The position numbers and the translations under genes are program-made. Below are positions 40,109 through 50,379 of a DNA stretch of 64,000 nucleotides, in pieces. The notes under the pieces were generated by a model. That model was not told the origin of the DNA, searched no databases, and worked only from the letters and a program-made list of their open reading frames with translations. The stretch comes from Chitinophagaceae bacterium DXS (GTDB lineage: Bacteria; Bacteroidota; Bacteroidia; Chitinophagales; Chitinophagaceae). The DNA lies in contig CP128386.1 of assembly GCA_030345135.1 (NCBI GenBank), forward strand, positions 3,596,806 to 3,660,805, read 5' to 3'. Positions within the stretch are counted from its first letter, which is position 1, and the number at the start of each line of letters is the position of its first letter.

Positions 40109-41014
40109 TTATTGCTTTGGCAGATATTCTATCTCTGTTCCGGGAGTCAGATACATCGAACCGATAAATAAATATGGAAGTGTGGTTGAAGATTTCTGCG
40201 CATGATTCAGTCCGTATCCCAGGGGTTTTCCAACAATATAGGAACGGTGAAGTAATGCTTTATCAAAACCCGCATTATCATTGGCCTGCCGGCCGCGTGC
40301 AAGTGAAGCAGAAACCAACTTTTGGGGTAAGCCCTGTGGAGTATAAACTTCTGCGGTAAATGGATTGTTTTTACTGTAGTCACAAGCAATGAACATCCAG
40401 ATCTTATTTACACGATGCAGATTTATCATATGATCATAACGGGCTCCCGATATCAGGTTGCCGTTCGCATCATATGGATAAAGTGTTATGTCAGTATGTG
40501 AAAAGCCATCGTCATCTTTCCATGTTCGCGCAGTCCTACTCACCCTACCGCTTGCATCATATGTATAATCAATAATATCAACATATATATAATCTATTGG
40601 TCCCTGCTTAGTTCTCATTCCAAAAAAGAAAAGAGAATCTCTTGCTATAACACTTCCGATATAAACATATTTATGCCATAGTTCGAATGCGCCGTTATCA
40701 AACCCCGTAATATAGTTGAGTAGCTTTGTATCATCGGAATAGGTAAAATATGAATGCGGATATCCTGAGGCACTATTTTTCAATGTTATCTTGGTTGGGT
40801 TCCAGGAAGGGTTATAAGCTATAGATGCGCGCTTGTAATAACTACTGTTATCAACAATCGTTTTAATAATATAACCGGCATAACTGCTATCAGCAGAAGC
40901 GGTCTTCACCTTCTCATCGGAGTTGTTATGAGAAACTACGTCCATGTTCTTTGAACAAGCGGCAAAAAGAACAATCAGGCTTACTGCAATCACGTGTGGT
41001 AAAACTTTTTTCAT
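40109..41014 (-). CDS. Lipoprotein with degenerate YD-like repeats
   Basis: A 301-residue lipoprotein: lipobox FAAC at about residues 17-20. The body contains YDASGRVSRTARTW and YDANGNLISGARYD, close to the YDxxGxL core of YD/RHS repeats, but only two to three units and no toxin-like C-terminus. Similar in plan to the 38844-39788 protein. Function unknown. Monocistronic by spacing. Confidence 0.7.
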   Translation of the reverse strand: MKKVLPHVIAVSLIVLFAACSKNMDVVSHNNSDEKVKTASADSSYAGYIIKTIVDNSSYYKRASIAYNPSWNPTKITLKNSASGYPHSYFTYSDDTKLLNYITGFDNGAFELWHKYVYIGSVIARDSLFFFGMRTKQGPIDYIYVDIIDYTYDASGRVSRTARTWKDDDGFSHTDITLYPYDANGNLISGARYDHMINLHRVNKIWMFIACDYSKNNPFTAEVYTPQGLPQKLVSASLARGRQANDNAGFDKALLHRSYIVGKPLGYGLNHAQKSSTTLPYLFIGSMYLTPGTEIEYLPKQ

Positions 41015-41462
41015 ACGCAGCGATTTAATTAAACAATAAAGGATTTAACGATTAAATAAACGTTCAAACAACCGGGTTCATACTACACAAAGAAGCATAG
41101 TTTAAGTTGCTATTCAGTCTTAATAGTGCTATATAATGGTGCAAAAAGCCGGCCATTTAAGAACCAGGGAAAATGGGATCAGTTTACCAACAATAGGCAC
41201 TATCAAAGAGTAATTTGCTGCACACTTCCGGGAGTAATTTTCAACAATTAATATTGGGAAGTTGTAAGAACGATATTAATGTTGCAGCGTTGCGATGAAT
41301 GTCATTTTTTAGGAGAAACTGCTCATAAGGCAGCAAGGACAAGCGTTTCGGCGTAGCAGAACATCTGCTATCAAGTTAGTACAATTTTCATTACAAAAAT
41401 CATTTACCGCATAAAAAAAAGCGGCTTTAAAAGCCGCTTTTATATTATGAAAAGTACTTCAG
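41015..41462. other. Gap between a lipoprotein gene and atpA
   Basis: Apart from the terminator at 41414-41444 nothing recognisable was found: no gene, word array or known RNA. The lipoprotein promoter should be in its left part. Confidence 0.5.
41414..41444 (-). terminator. Terminator of the atp operon
   Basis: AAAAAGCGGCTTT and AAAGCCGCTTTT pair around AA, with A- and T-runs on both sides. It lies 19 bp beyond the atpA stop on the minus strand. Confidence 0.85.
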
Positions 41463-43040
41463 TTATTTGTACTGAGGAATAATGCTTTTCGCCAGCTCAA
41501 CCATTTTGGCGATACCAGCATCAGGCAAATTACCCTTCTTAAATTCAGCAAGAACATCCGGATATTTGTTCTGCATTTCAGTTAAGAAATGATCTTCGAA
41601 TGCTTTTACGTTTTTAACCGCAACTTCACGAAGAAGACCCTGAGTACCTAAGTAAATGATCGCTACCTGTTTTTCAACAGCAAATGGAGTGTACTGAGGT
41701 TGTTTCAGAATTTCCACGTTACGTGCACCTTTATCCAGTACAAGTTTAGTAGCAGCATCCAGGTCACCACCAAATTTAGAGAAGGCTTCCATTTCACGAT
41801 AAAGCGCCTGGTCAAGTTTCAATGTACCGGCAACTTTTTTCATTGATTTGATCTGGGCGTTACCACCTACACGGCTTACAGAGATACCCACGTTGATCGC
41901 AGGGCGGATACCCGCGTTGAACAGGTTACCTTCAAGGAAGATCTGACCGTCTGTAATAGAGATAACGTTTGTAGGAATATATGCAGATACGTCACCAGCC
42001 TGTGTTTCAATCATTGGTAAAGCTGTTAAGCTACCACCTCCTTTTACCAGGTGCTTAATTGAATCAGGAAGATCGTTCATGTTTTTAGCAACAGCATCAT
42101 TGGCGATTACTTTAGCCGCACGTTCCAGTAAACGGGAGTGCAGATAGAATACGTCACCAGGATAAGCTTCACGTCCCGGAGGTCTTCTTAACAGAAGGGA
42201 AACTTCACGGTAAGCTACAGCCTGTTTAGAAAGATCATCATAAATGATCAATGCCGCACGACCGGTATCACGGAAGAATTCACCAATCGCAGCGCCAGCA
42301 AATGGAGCGTAGAACTGCTGAGGAGCAGGATCGCTTGCAGAAGCCGCAACGATAGTTGTATAAGCCATAGCGCCGGCATCCTGTAAAGTTTTCATGATAC
42401 CTGCAATGGTAGAAGCTTTCTGACCAATTGCAACGTATATACAATATACAGGTTTACCTGCATCAAAAAATTCTTTCTGGTTGATGATGGTATCGATAGC
42501 GATAGCAGTTTTACCAGTCTGACGGTCACCGATGATCAACTCACGTTGTCCACGTCCAATAGGAATCATTGCATCGATCGCTTTAATACCTGTCTGTAAC
42601 GGTTCTTTTACCGGCTCACGAAAGATTACACCCGGAGCTTTACGTTCCAGGGGCATTTCGTAAAGATCGCCTGTAATAGGTCCTTTACCGTCAATTGGTG
42701 TACCAAGGGTATTAATAACACGTCCCATAAGGCCATCGCCCACTTTGATAGAGGCGATCTCGCCAGTACGGCGAACTGAGTCTCCTTCTTTAATACCTGT
42801 ACCTTCACCCATTAATACCACACCCACATTGTCTTCTTCAAGGTTAAGAGCAATGGCTTTAACTCCGGTTTCAAATTCAACAAGCTCACCTGCGCGAACA
42901 TTATTCAATCCGTAAACACGGGCAATACCGTCACCTATCTGGAGAATTGTACCAATCTCTTCCAGGTTTGCGGTGGCATCGTAGCTACTCAGTTGTTGCC
43001 TTAATATCGCTGATATTTCATCCGGCTTAATGTCAACCAT
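41463..43040 (-). CDS. atpA: ATP synthase F1 subunit alpha
   Basis: A 525-residue alpha subunit. Walker A GDRQTGKT at 171-178, the phrase [22 protein letters not shown], and the N-terminal ISAILRQQL are typical. It forms the non-catalytic sites in the F1 hexamer with beta. Last gene of the cluster atpB-E-F-H-A; a strong terminator follows, so atpG, atpD and atpC are elsewhere. Confidence 0.98.
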   Translation of the reverse strand: MVDIKPDEISAILRQQLSSYDATANLEEIGTILQIGDGIARVYGLNNVRAGELVEFETGVKAIALNLEEDNVGVVLMGEGTGIKEGDSVRRTGEIASIKVGDGLMGRVINTLGTPIDGKGPITGDLYEMPLERKAPGVIFREPVKEPLQTGIKAIDAMIPIGRGQRELIIGDRQTGKTAIAIDTIINQKEFFDAGKPVYCIYVAIGQKASTIAGIMKTLQDAGAMAYTTIVAASASDPAPQQFYAPFAGAAIGEFFRDTGRAALIIYDDLSKQAVAYREVSLLLRRPPGREAYPGDVFYLHSRLLERAAKVIANDAVAKNMNDLPDSIKHLVKGGGSLTALPMIETQAGDVSAYIPTNVISITDGQIFLEGNLFNAGIRPAINVGISVSRVGGNAQIKSMKKVAGTLKLDQALYREMEAFSKFGGDLDAATKLVLDKGARNVEILKQPQYTPFAVEKQVAIIYLGTQGLLREVAVKNVKAFEDHFLTEMQNKYPDVLAEFKKGNLPDAGIAKMVELAKSIIPQYK

Positions 43041-43125
43041 ATTATTTTTTATTATTTGCCCCCGCTCTTGCGGGGAAGTTCACCAATTTATTGTTTCTTA
43101 TAGATAAAGCCTTTCGGCTGATTTA

Positions 43126-43689
43126 TTACCTGATATTGCTTACAAATGTGTTTTCTGAAAACTGCTTTTTAATATCCTGCAGATCGCGTAAAACAGATGC
43201 ATCAATCCTGTTATTGTTATAATCGAGTATGAACCCTCCTATCAATTTAGGATCTACAACTGTTTCCAGATCAATATTGGTGTAGCCTGTTTCAGCTTTT
43301 ACTTTATTTACAATGTCGTTTATAACATTCTCACCAACCGCTGTAGCAGTAGTCAGCTTAACACGATTAATTCCTTTGATCACATTGTACTGATCAATAA
43401 AAGCATCTATCATTTCAGGCAGATTGGTCTCACGGCCTTTGTTAACCAGAAGTTTGATAAACTGAGCTGTAACATTCTCAATCCTGCCTTTTGTAACAGC
43501 CTCTATTATCGCATTTTTCTTATCGGGATTAACGATAGGGCTACGCAAAACCAGTACAAGATCCCTGTTGGTTTTACGAATTGACGAAAACAGCTGCATG
43601 TCTCGATAAACCTCTTCCAGCTTGCCTTGTTCTAAGGCGAGGTCGATGAGGCTCTTTGCATATCTTGCGGCTAAACGTGGATTAGGCAT
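43126..43689 (-). CDS. atpH: ATP synthase F1 subunit delta
   Basis: A 187-residue OSCP/delta subunit that ties the peripheral stalk to F1. N-terminal NPRLAARYAKSLIDLALEQGKLEEVY and the C-terminal DPKLIGGFILDYNNNRIDASVLRDL are characteristic. Lies 85 bp before atpA and 72 bp after atpF. Confidence 0.95.
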   Translation of the reverse strand: MPNPRLAARYAKSLIDLALEQGKLEEVYRDMQLFSSIRKTNRDLVLVLRSPIVNPDKKNAIIEAVTKGRIENVTAQFIKLLVNKGRETNLPEMIDAFIDQYNVIKGINRVKLTTATAVGENVINDIVNKVKAETGYTNIDLETVVDPKLIGGFILDYNNNRIDASVLRDLQDIKKQFSENTFVSNIR

Positions 43690-43761
43690 CTTATATTTTT
43701 CTTTGAAGACCTGAAGTGAATATAGTGATCAACAATCATTACACCGCTTCAAATCCGCATT

Positions 43762-44256
43762 TTAATTCAATTTTACTTCTCCGGCTAATTGCTTAATGTA
43801 ATTTTCCTGCTCTGCTTTATTCGATAATTCTTTTCTCAACACTTTTTCTGCAACTTCAACAACCAGGTTACCTACCTGGTTCTTTACATCAGCCATTGCA
43901 GCATTTTTCTGTTGGTCTATGGCCACACGTGCCTCGTCTACGATCTTGTTGTATTCACTCTGAGCCCTGGCTTTCGCCTCAGCAATCATTTTATCAGCAG
44001 ATTCTTTAGCTTCTTTAATCAGTGTAGCTCTTTCTTCACGGGCTTTAACCAGCAATGCTTCGTTGTCGCTTTGCAACTGAGCCATTTCAGCTTTTACTTT
44101 TTTGGCAGTAGCAATTGACTCTGCAATGTTGGTTTCCCTGTCCTTCAAGCTTTTTAAAATCGGCTTCCAGGCAAACTTCTTTAAGATAAGCAATACAATG
44201 ACGAACGCTACGAGCGTCCAAACCATAATTCCTAAACCAGGTAATAAAAGTTCCAT
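43762..44256 (-). CDS. atpF: ATP synthase Fo subunit b
   Basis: A 164-residue b subunit: membrane segment at about 5-25 (LGIMVWTLVAFVIVLLILKKFAWKPI) followed by a long charged coiled coil that forms the peripheral stalk. Typical length. Confidence 0.95.
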   Translation of the reverse strand: MELLLPGLGIMVWTLVAFVIVLLILKKFAWKPILKSLKDRETNIAESIATAKKVKAEMAQLQSDNEALLVKAREERATLIKEAKESADKMIAEAKARAQSEYNKIVDEARVAIDQQKNAAMADVKNQVGNLVVEVAEKVLRKELSNKAEQENYIKQLAGEVKLN

Positions 44257-44261
44257 ATATG

Positions 44262-44382
44262 GATTTGATATTTGAAATTTAAGATTTGAAATTCCAGATT
44301 TGAAATTTGAGATTTGAGATTTGCTGAAGCAAGATCCAAACTAATCATTTCAAATTTCTAATTTCAAATTTCCAATTAAGAA
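44262..44382. repeat. Inverted pair of GATTTGAAATTT words inside the atp operon
   Basis: GATTTGAAATTTGAGATTTGA-type words at 44262-44325 return as TCAAATTTCTAATTTCAAATTTCC at 44352-44382. The array lies in the 176-bp space between atpE and atpF. Confidence 0.7.
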
Positions 44383-44432
44383 ATACTGCATCCTCCGCCC
44401 TGTGCTTTAGATGCAGTAATCATTTTTGCGGA

Positions 44433-44720
<288 letters not shown>

Positions 44721-45833
44721 TTATAAAAAAATTTCTTCATTATGATGTCCATGCTCGTCGTGTGCATGTCCCGCTTCAAACGATTGGCCGATAAATACCG
44801 CCGTCAGATTCGTAAATATGAATGCCTGGATAAAGGCAACCAATATTTCGATCAGATAAATGAATACGGAGAAAGCAATAGACACCGGTGTAAAGCCCCA
44901 GCCCGCAACAGTTGACATTTGACCGAAGATAAATATCAATGATACGAAGCTCAGAATTACAATGTGGCCCGCGGTCATATTCGCGAAAAGACGTATCATC
45001 AACGCTGCAGGCTTAATAAATATACTCAATAATTCAACGGGAATAAGAATCAGCTTTACAAGGAAAGGAACACCGGGAGGCCAGAAGATGTGTCCCCAGA
45101 AGTGACCGTTAGTGCTGATTAAGATAATGATCAGTGACACGACAGCCAGAATGCCGGTAAAAGCGATGTTTCCTGTTACGTTCGCTGAACCTGGAATCAA
45201 ACCGATGATACTGTTAATCAGGATAAAGAAGAATACCGTTAACAGGTAAGGCAAATATTTGTCATGCTTGCCATACAGGTTTGGCTTGGCTACATCATCT
45301 CTCACAAAAGTGATCACGGGTTCAATAGCATTCTGAAATCCTGTGGGAGCACTGTCTGCACCGCGTACCTTGTATTTTTTTGCAACGTTCAGCATGATGA
45401 TCAATAAAAGAATCACGCCTATAAACATCTGAACCACATTTTTGGTCAGGGAGAAATCGTACACTTTAGCTTCTTCATTTACAGATCCGTCTGCATTAAC
45501 TGCAACGATCTTGTTTTCTTCCAACTTGTAGCCTTCATATGCCGCATGGCCATGCTCAAATTTTGAAGATGAAAAAACAGATAAGCCTCTTTCAGGAGAA
45601 TAAACAATTATCGGCAAAGGAATAGTCGCATGGAAATCACCCATATCAAAAAAATGGAACTCATGCGAATCTAATACGTGGTGAATAATGGTTTCTCCGG
45701 CATTAAACTCAGCCTCAGCGTGCTCGCCTTCTGTGTGTGCAGGATTCTCCTGCGCGTACAGGCTTTTGGTGCCAAAGGTCAAAAATACGCCGAAAGTCAA
45801 TGCCAGTAAGAGTTTCAAGCTTTTAGAAGCCAT
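44721..45833 (-). CDS. atpB: ATP synthase Fo subunit a, long form with signal peptide
   Basis: About 370 residues from the ATG at 45833. An N-terminal signal peptide (LKLLLALTFGVFLTFGTKSLYAQ) and a periplasmic histidine-rich extension precede the core five-helix subunit; the essential arginine is in AALMIRLFANMTAGHI. The longer frame to 45977 runs over the promoter and is not used. A TATCTTTG box ends 19 bp upstream of the ATG. First gene of the cluster. Confidence 0.93.
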   Translation of the reverse strand: MASKSLKLLLALTFGVFLTFGTKSLYAQENPAHTEGEHAEAEFNAGETIIHHVLDSHEFHFFDMGDFHATIPLPIIVYSPERGLSVFSSSKFEHGHAAYEGYKLEENKIVAVNADGSVNEEAKVYDFSLTKNVVQMFIGVILLLIIMLNVAKKYKVRGADSAPTGFQNAIEPVITFVRDDVAKPNLYGKHDKYLPYLLTVFFFILINSIIGLIPGSANVTGNIAFTGILAVVSLIIILISTNGHFWGHIFWPPGVPFLVKLILIPVELLSIFIKPAALMIRLFANMTAGHIVILSFVSLIFIFGQMSTVAGWGFTPVSIAFSVFIYLIEILVAFIQAFIFTNLTAVFIGQSFEAGHAHDEHGHHNEEIFL

Positions 45834-45852
45834 ATCTTGGTGAAATTTTGCG

Positions 45853-45860
45853 CAAAGATA
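45853..45860 (-). promoter_or_regulatory. -7 box for the atp operon
   Basis: CAAAGATA on the plus strand is TATCTTTG on the coding strand, an exact TAnnTTTG match 19 bp before the atpB ATG. No clear -33 partner. Confidence 0.5.
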
Positions 45861-46095
45861 AGGGTGACAGCGCTGAATTGCATAGTATAAGCCGGGAAAT
45901 TCGAAAATATTTAGCCTTAAAAGGAGCTTTATGCGGGAATTTCCAAAATTCGGTGTCATCTGGTCATGATTCGGCAAACCGGAACACCAGATTATTAAAT
46001 TTTATAATAACCGTAAAGAAACCTATTAATAATAGTAATAAGAAGAAAATCCCGCATTGAGTGGCTGTTTACACCAGATTCAGCGACATTCCCGG

Positions 46096-47934
46096 CTATT
46101 TCGCCAGGATCGATCCTTTCTCTTTTTCGAACTGCATGTTATGCAATTTGCTGTAAAAGCCGCCGAGTGCGAGTAATTCCTCGTGATTGCCAATCTCTTT
46201 TATCACGCCCTTATCCAGCACGATAATTTTATCTGCTTTCCGGATCGTAGACAACCGGTGCGCAATTACAATTGATGTCCTGTCTGAAATCAACTTTTCA
46301 ATAGCTTCCTGGATCAGCATTTCGCTTTCAGTATCTATTGACGAGGTAGCTTCATCCAGAATTAAAATTGATGGATTGTATAGCAATGCACGGATAAAAG
46401 AAATAAGCTGACGCTGACCAAGACTTAAGGTATTGCCTCTTTCCATCACATTAAAACTGTAGCCGCCGGGCAGGCTCATGATAAATTCATGAACGCCGAT
46501 GAGCTTTGCGGCTTCGATCACTTTTTCTTTACTTATCTGTGTATTTCGTAAGGTTATATTATCGAGTATAGAACCTGAAAACAGAAAAACGTCCTGCAGC
46601 ACCACACCAATGCTGCTTCGTAATACATCCGTGTTATACGTTTCAATGTTTACACCGTCAACCCTGATCTCACCTTTTTGAATATGATATAATCTGTTGA
46701 GCAGACTGATGATAGAAGTTTTGCCACTTCCGGTGTGGCCAACCAGCGCCACTACCTCTCCTGGTTTAACCTGGAAGTTGATGTCTTTTAAAACATATTT
46801 ATCATCAACATAAGCAAAAGAAACATCATCAAACTCAATAGCACCTTTTATAGATGCAGGAGCGTATGTGCCTTGCTTCTGAATATAGTCCTCATTATCC
46901 AGTACTTTGAATACTCTTTCAGCCGCAATCATTCCCATTTGAAGCACATTGAATTTATCAGCGATCATCCTGAGGGGCCGGAAAATAAGGTTCAGATACA
47001 AAATAAATGCAGTAAGCTTGCCCGCAAGACTCATATCCAGCGGGTAGTTCAGCGCCTTTCCTGCCAGCCACCATACCAGCAAACCGGTGCTGAAAGCCAA
47101 TACCACTTCCACTACAGGAAAGAAAATTGAATACGCAAAAATGGCTTTGATATTCGCGTTGCGGTGATCGCGGTTGATCTTTTTAAATTTATTGAACTCC
47201 CTTTCCTCTGCCGCAAACGCCTGAATAACATGCATTCCGGTCAAATGTTCCTGTACAAAAGCGTTCAGCGCAGCAACTGCATTACGTACTTTAATAAAGC
47301 TTTTGTTTACGCTTTCTTTAAAATAATACGTTGCAATAAGCATTAAAGGAAATGGTATAAGGCTGATCAATGTGAGCCTCCAATCGGTGTAAAACATTAC
47401 CACCAGCGTTACAATGATTGAAAGCATATCTGCAATGATCGGCAATAGCCCGTCAGAAAAAATGTCATTAATACTTTCAATGTCATTGATCGTTCTGGTA
47501 GTTAAAGTTCCTATAGGTGTATTATCGAACTGACGCAGATTAAGCCCCAGTATTTTTTTAAACACCGTCACCCGCAAATCTTTTACTACAGATTGCCCAA
47601 GCCAGGCTGTTACAAATGAAAAAAGAAAGCGAACAATAGTTTCAATAAGCAGGAAAAAAACCTGGAAAACTGTTACGGCAATGATGAATTGGGTAGCATC
47701 ACTATAATCGCCTTTTAACAACAGAAAATCAAGCCATGAAGGAATATTAAAATGCTTTCCCGATGCTTTGTCAACCGTTAATTGAATAAGATATGGCCTT
47801 ACAGGTGTGAAAGCAGCCAGCAGAATTGCCATAGCCACACTGCTGTAAAATGCTAACCGGTAAGGCTTTACAAACTGGAATACTCTTTTAAGTACTGAAA
47901 AATCGAAAATCCTCTTTTTTACTTCTCCGCTCAT
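46096..47934 (-). CDS. ABC exporter, fused permease and ATPase
   Basis: About 612 residues from the ATG at 47934 (MSGEVKKRIFDFSVLKRVFQ); a longer frame to 48000 is not needed. Six membrane helices in the first half, then Walker A GHTGSGKTS, signature LSLGQRQLI (LSLGQ rather than LSGGQ), Walker B ILILDEATSSID and switch histidine IAHRLST. A type IV exporter half-transporter; substrate unknown, multidrug or lipid. Paralogous to the gene at 16699. Confidence 0.88.
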   Translation of the reverse strand: MSGEVKKRIFDFSVLKRVFQFVKPYRLAFYSSVAMAILLAAFTPVRPYLIQLTVDKASGKHFNIPSWLDFLLLKGDYSDATQFIIAVTVFQVFFLLIETIVRFLFSFVTAWLGQSVVKDLRVTVFKKILGLNLRQFDNTPIGTLTTRTINDIESINDIFSDGLLPIIADMLSIIVTLVVMFYTDWRLTLISLIPFPLMLIATYYFKESVNKSFIKVRNAVAALNAFVQEHLTGMHVIQAFAAEEREFNKFKKINRDHRNANIKAIFAYSIFFPVVEVVLAFSTGLLVWWLAGKALNYPLDMSLAGKLTAFILYLNLIFRPLRMIADKFNVLQMGMIAAERVFKVLDNEDYIQKQGTYAPASIKGAIEFDDVSFAYVDDKYVLKDINFQVKPGEVVALVGHTGSGKTSIISLLNRLYHIQKGEIRVDGVNIETYNTDVLRSSIGVVLQDVFLFSGSILDNITLRNTQISKEKVIEAAKLIGVHEFIMSLPGGYSFNVMERGNTLSLGQRQLISFIRALLYNPSILILDEATSSIDTESEMLIQEAIEKLISDRTSIVIAHRLSTIRKADKIIVLDKGVIKEIGNHEELLALGGFYSKLHNMQFEKEKGSILAK

Positions 47935-47944
47935 GATGTAGATG

Positions 47945-47952
47945 CAAAAATA
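47945..47952 (-). promoter_or_regulatory. -7 box for the ABC exporter
   Basis: Reads TATTTTTG on the coding strand, an exact TAnnTTTG match. It ends 11 bp before the ATG, so the leader would be very short. Confidence 0.45.
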
Positions 47953-48000
47953 GTGAAAAGCTGAGAGCTTAAAGCTTATAACCGGGTTGATCAGTGTCAA

Positions 48001-48126
48001 GTCAAAAGTAAAAAGTCAAAATTCAAAAGCTTTAATGCACCACCCAAATATTTCTTAAGGCCCAAAAACGGTGTCTCAGGCTCCATAAAGAGATTTTGAT
48101 TTTTGACTTTTTACTTTTGAATTTAA
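48001..48126. repeat. Inverted pair of TTTTGACTTTT word arrays (family D)
   Basis: CAAAAGTAAAAAGTCAAAATTC at 48003-48029 returns as the reverse complement TTTTGATTTTTGACTTTTTAC at 48091-48126. The spacer is about 60 bp. An RNA across it would form a long AU-rich hairpin. Confidence 0.75.
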
Positions 48127-48516
48127 AAACATATAACAATATTTCAACTTCTTTCTATTTACGCAAATTGAGGGGAATGGGCAATTTTTTTAAAAAATTC
48201 TTTCTTCACAAACCGATGTGCAATAATCCGTGAAAACTTTTCTAAATTGTGTATAAAGCCAGCTTTTTTGTTGAATAACCAGGGACGAATGTGGAAACGG
48301 CCTTAACAAAAAGTGCATTAATTGTGAAATGAAATAGCTGAATATTAATTGAGAAAAATTTTCTACAACAAAAAAGTAGCTGTTATATTCGCCGTCCTTT
48401 CTCAATGGGATAACATTTCGGAAACGTTGCGGTAATATTTTCTTAACACTGGCAGATGGGTAACCCTGAGAGGATTGGTGAACAAATAAGTTTACTAACC
48501 TGTTGAATTTTTTGTG

Positions 48517-50124
48517 ATGGACATTGCGAATTTGAATAAAGATAGGAAGAAGGGACGAAAGCCCTCGATTGATGTTAGCACGATGATGTATGGCAAAATT
48601 CCACCCCAGGCCAAAGAACTGGAGGAAGCTGTGCTCGGTGCGATAATGCTGGAAAAAAGTGCGTTTGACACGGTGGTGGAGATTATAAGGCCGGAGTGTT
48701 TCTACGTTGATGCCAATCAACGGATTTTTCGCTGCTTTCAATCGCTTGCGCAAAAAAGCATGCCGATTGATATTCTTACTGTAGTAGAAGAACTCAAATC
48801 AAAAGAAGAACTGGAAATGGTTGGTGGCCCGTACTATGTAACGCGCCTGACCAACGCAGTTGTTTCTACTGCCAATATTGAAGCGCATGCCAGGATAGTT
48901 CTGCAAAAATTTATTCAGCGTGAGCTGATCAGAATAAGCGGAGAAATTATTGGCGATGCTTATGAAGACAGCACCGACGTATTTGACCTGCTGGATGATG
49001 CTGAATCAAAAATGTTCAACATCACCAACAACTACCTGAAGAAGGATTACCAGGACATGGGTACTGTTCTGGCTAAAACGTTAAACCGTATTGATGAGCT
49101 TCGTAAAAAAACCGAAGATATTTCCGGTGTTCCAAGTGGTTTCCCTACGCTCGACAGAGTTACCTATGGATGGCAGCCAACGGATCTTATTATCCTAGCT
49201 GCGAGACCTGCCGTGGGTAAAACAGCCTTTGCATTAAACCTGGCCCGTAATGCTGCAATGAATAGTACAAGACCTACTCCGGTTGGCTTCTTCTCTCTTG
49301 AGATGGGTGCGTCACAGCTTGTACAACGTATTCTTTCTGCGGAGAGTGAGATCATGATGGAAAAGATCGCGCGTGGTAAGCTGGAGGAATATGAATATCA
49401 GCAATTGCAGAAAAAGGGTATTGCGAGACTTGAAACTGCGCCGCTGTTCATTGATGATACAGCCGCTTTGAACATCTTTGAGTTCCGTGCTAAAGCAAGA
49501 AGACTTGTAAATAAACATAACGTAGGCTTCATCATCATCGACTATCTTCAATTGATGAGTGGTAGCGATAAAGCAGGTAGCCGTGAGCAGGAGATCAGTA
49601 CTATTTCCCGTACGTTAAAACAATTGGCGAAAGAATTAAATATCCCAATCATTGCACTGAGCCAGTTAAGCCGTGCCGTTGAAACACGTAAAGAAAGTAA
49701 GATGCCTCAGTTGAGTGACTTACGTGAATCTGGTGCGATTGAGCAGGATGCGGATATGGTTATGTTCATTTACCGCCCTGAGTACTACGAAAACATGAGT
49801 AATGAAATGGGTGAAAGTACAAAGGGTGAAACACACGTGCGTATAGCCAAGCACCGTAATGGTTCGCTCGAAACCATCAAACTCCGTGCAATGCTGCACA
49901 TTCAAAAATTTGAGGAGTGGGATGAAGGCGGCTTACCTGGAATGGGCGGCGGAGGAGCAGGAGGAGGAAGCTGGAAACCAATTGGAAGCGGGCCTGCACT
50001 TCCTCCCAGCGGAGGTACCCAGGGAGATGACAATGATGGTGGCGGAAGATTTTTTATTCAGAAAGGCAGCCGCATGAACAGTGGCGATTTTGATGAAGGA
50101 TTTGAAAGTGATGCACCGTTTTAG
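48517..50124 (+). CDS. dnaB: Replicative DNA helicase DnaB with SSB-like C-terminal tip
   Basis: A 535-residue hexameric helicase that unwinds DNA at the fork. N-terminal domain with PPQAKELEEAVLGAIMLE; RecA-fold motor with Walker A ARPAVGKTAF near 230-240, Walker B FIIIDYLQLM and motif SREQEISTISRTLK. The C-terminus is odd: a glycine-rich linker of about 45 residues ends in DFDEGFESDAPF, resembling the SSB C-terminal tip that binds partner proteins. A GTG one codon upstream is an alternative start. Terminator at 50211-50245. Confidence 0.97.
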   Translation: MDIANLNKDRKKGRKPSIDVSTMMYGKIPPQAKELEEAVLGAIMLEKSAFDTVVEIIRPECFYVDANQRIFRCFQSLAQKSMPIDILTVVEELKSKEELEMVGGPYYVTRLTNAVVSTANIEAHARIVLQKFIQRELIRISGEIIGDAYEDSTDVFDLLDDAESKMFNITNNYLKKDYQDMGTVLAKTLNRIDELRKKTEDISGVPSGFPTLDRVTYGWQPTDLIILAARPAVGKTAFALNLARNAAMNSTRPTPVGFFSLEMGASQLVQRILSAESEIMMEKIARGKLEEYEYQQLQKKGIARLETAPLFIDDTAALNIFEFRAKARRLVNKHNVGFIIIDYLQLMSGSDKAGSREQEISTISRTLKQLAKELNIPIIALSQLSRAVETRKESKMPQLSDLRESGAIEQDADMVMFIYRPEYYENMSNEMGESTKGETHVRIAKHRNGSLETIKLRAMLHIQKFEEWDEGGLPGMGGGGAGGGSWKPIGSGPALPPSGGTQGDDNDGGGRFFIQKGSRMNSGDFDEGFESDAPF

Positions 50125-50160
50125 CTGTGAGCTTTGAGCTATCAGCTATGAGCTGGCATT
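50125..50160 (+). repeat. AGCT words after dnaB
   Basis: AGCTGTGAGCTTTGAGCTATC-type words directly behind the dnaB stop. No coding potential. Confidence 0.6.
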
Positions 50161-50210
50161 CTTAATACGTGCTGCTAACTTTTTAGACTAAGTTTTATAT
50201 TTCCATAAGA

Positions 50211-50245
50211 AACCTCTCCATAACCCCGGAGAGGTTTTCTTTTGT
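50211..50245 (+). terminator. Terminator of dnaB
   Basis: AACCTCTCC pairs perfectly with GGAGAGGTT around ATAACCCC, followed by TTCTTTTG. Confidence 0.85.
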
Positions 50246-50320
50246 CATAAGTACTCAGCTATTTATCTTAAACCTCACACCCCTAATCTTAGCCTTTGAA
50301 TTTTAACTTTTGAATTTTGA

Positions 50321-50354
50321 TTTTTGACTTTCTTACTTTCTGTAGATATTTTTG
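50321..50354 (+). promoter_or_regulatory. Promoter of the rsmE-LDT pair
   Basis: -7 box TATTTTTG (50347-50354) with TTTTTG at 50321-50326 spaced by 20 nt, the same layout as at 7601-7633. The -33 box lies in a TTTTGACTTT word array. The rsmE ATG is 25 bp downstream. Confidence 0.6.
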
Positions 50355-50379
50355 CACAGATAATATGAATTACGGCTAA

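Larger units (their letters stand above)
47935..48516. other. Gap between ABC exporter and dnaB
   Basis: CAAAAATA at 47945-47952 is an exact minus-strand TAnnTTTG box (TATTTTTG) 11 bp upstream of the exporter start. Bases 48001-48126 are an inverted pair of TTTTGACTTTT words (family D). No gene is seen from 48127 to 48516; a 187-codon minus-strand frame that overlaps dnaB is an antisense shadow. Confidence 0.5.

Noticed and set aside
47935-48516. Replication origin near dnaB
   Set aside because: No DnaA-box cluster and no dnaA or dnaN gene; AT-richness comes from word arrays.
48190-48753. 187-residue minus-strand frame at the dnaB start
   Set aside because: Antisense to the dnaB N-terminus; composition fits a shadow frame.
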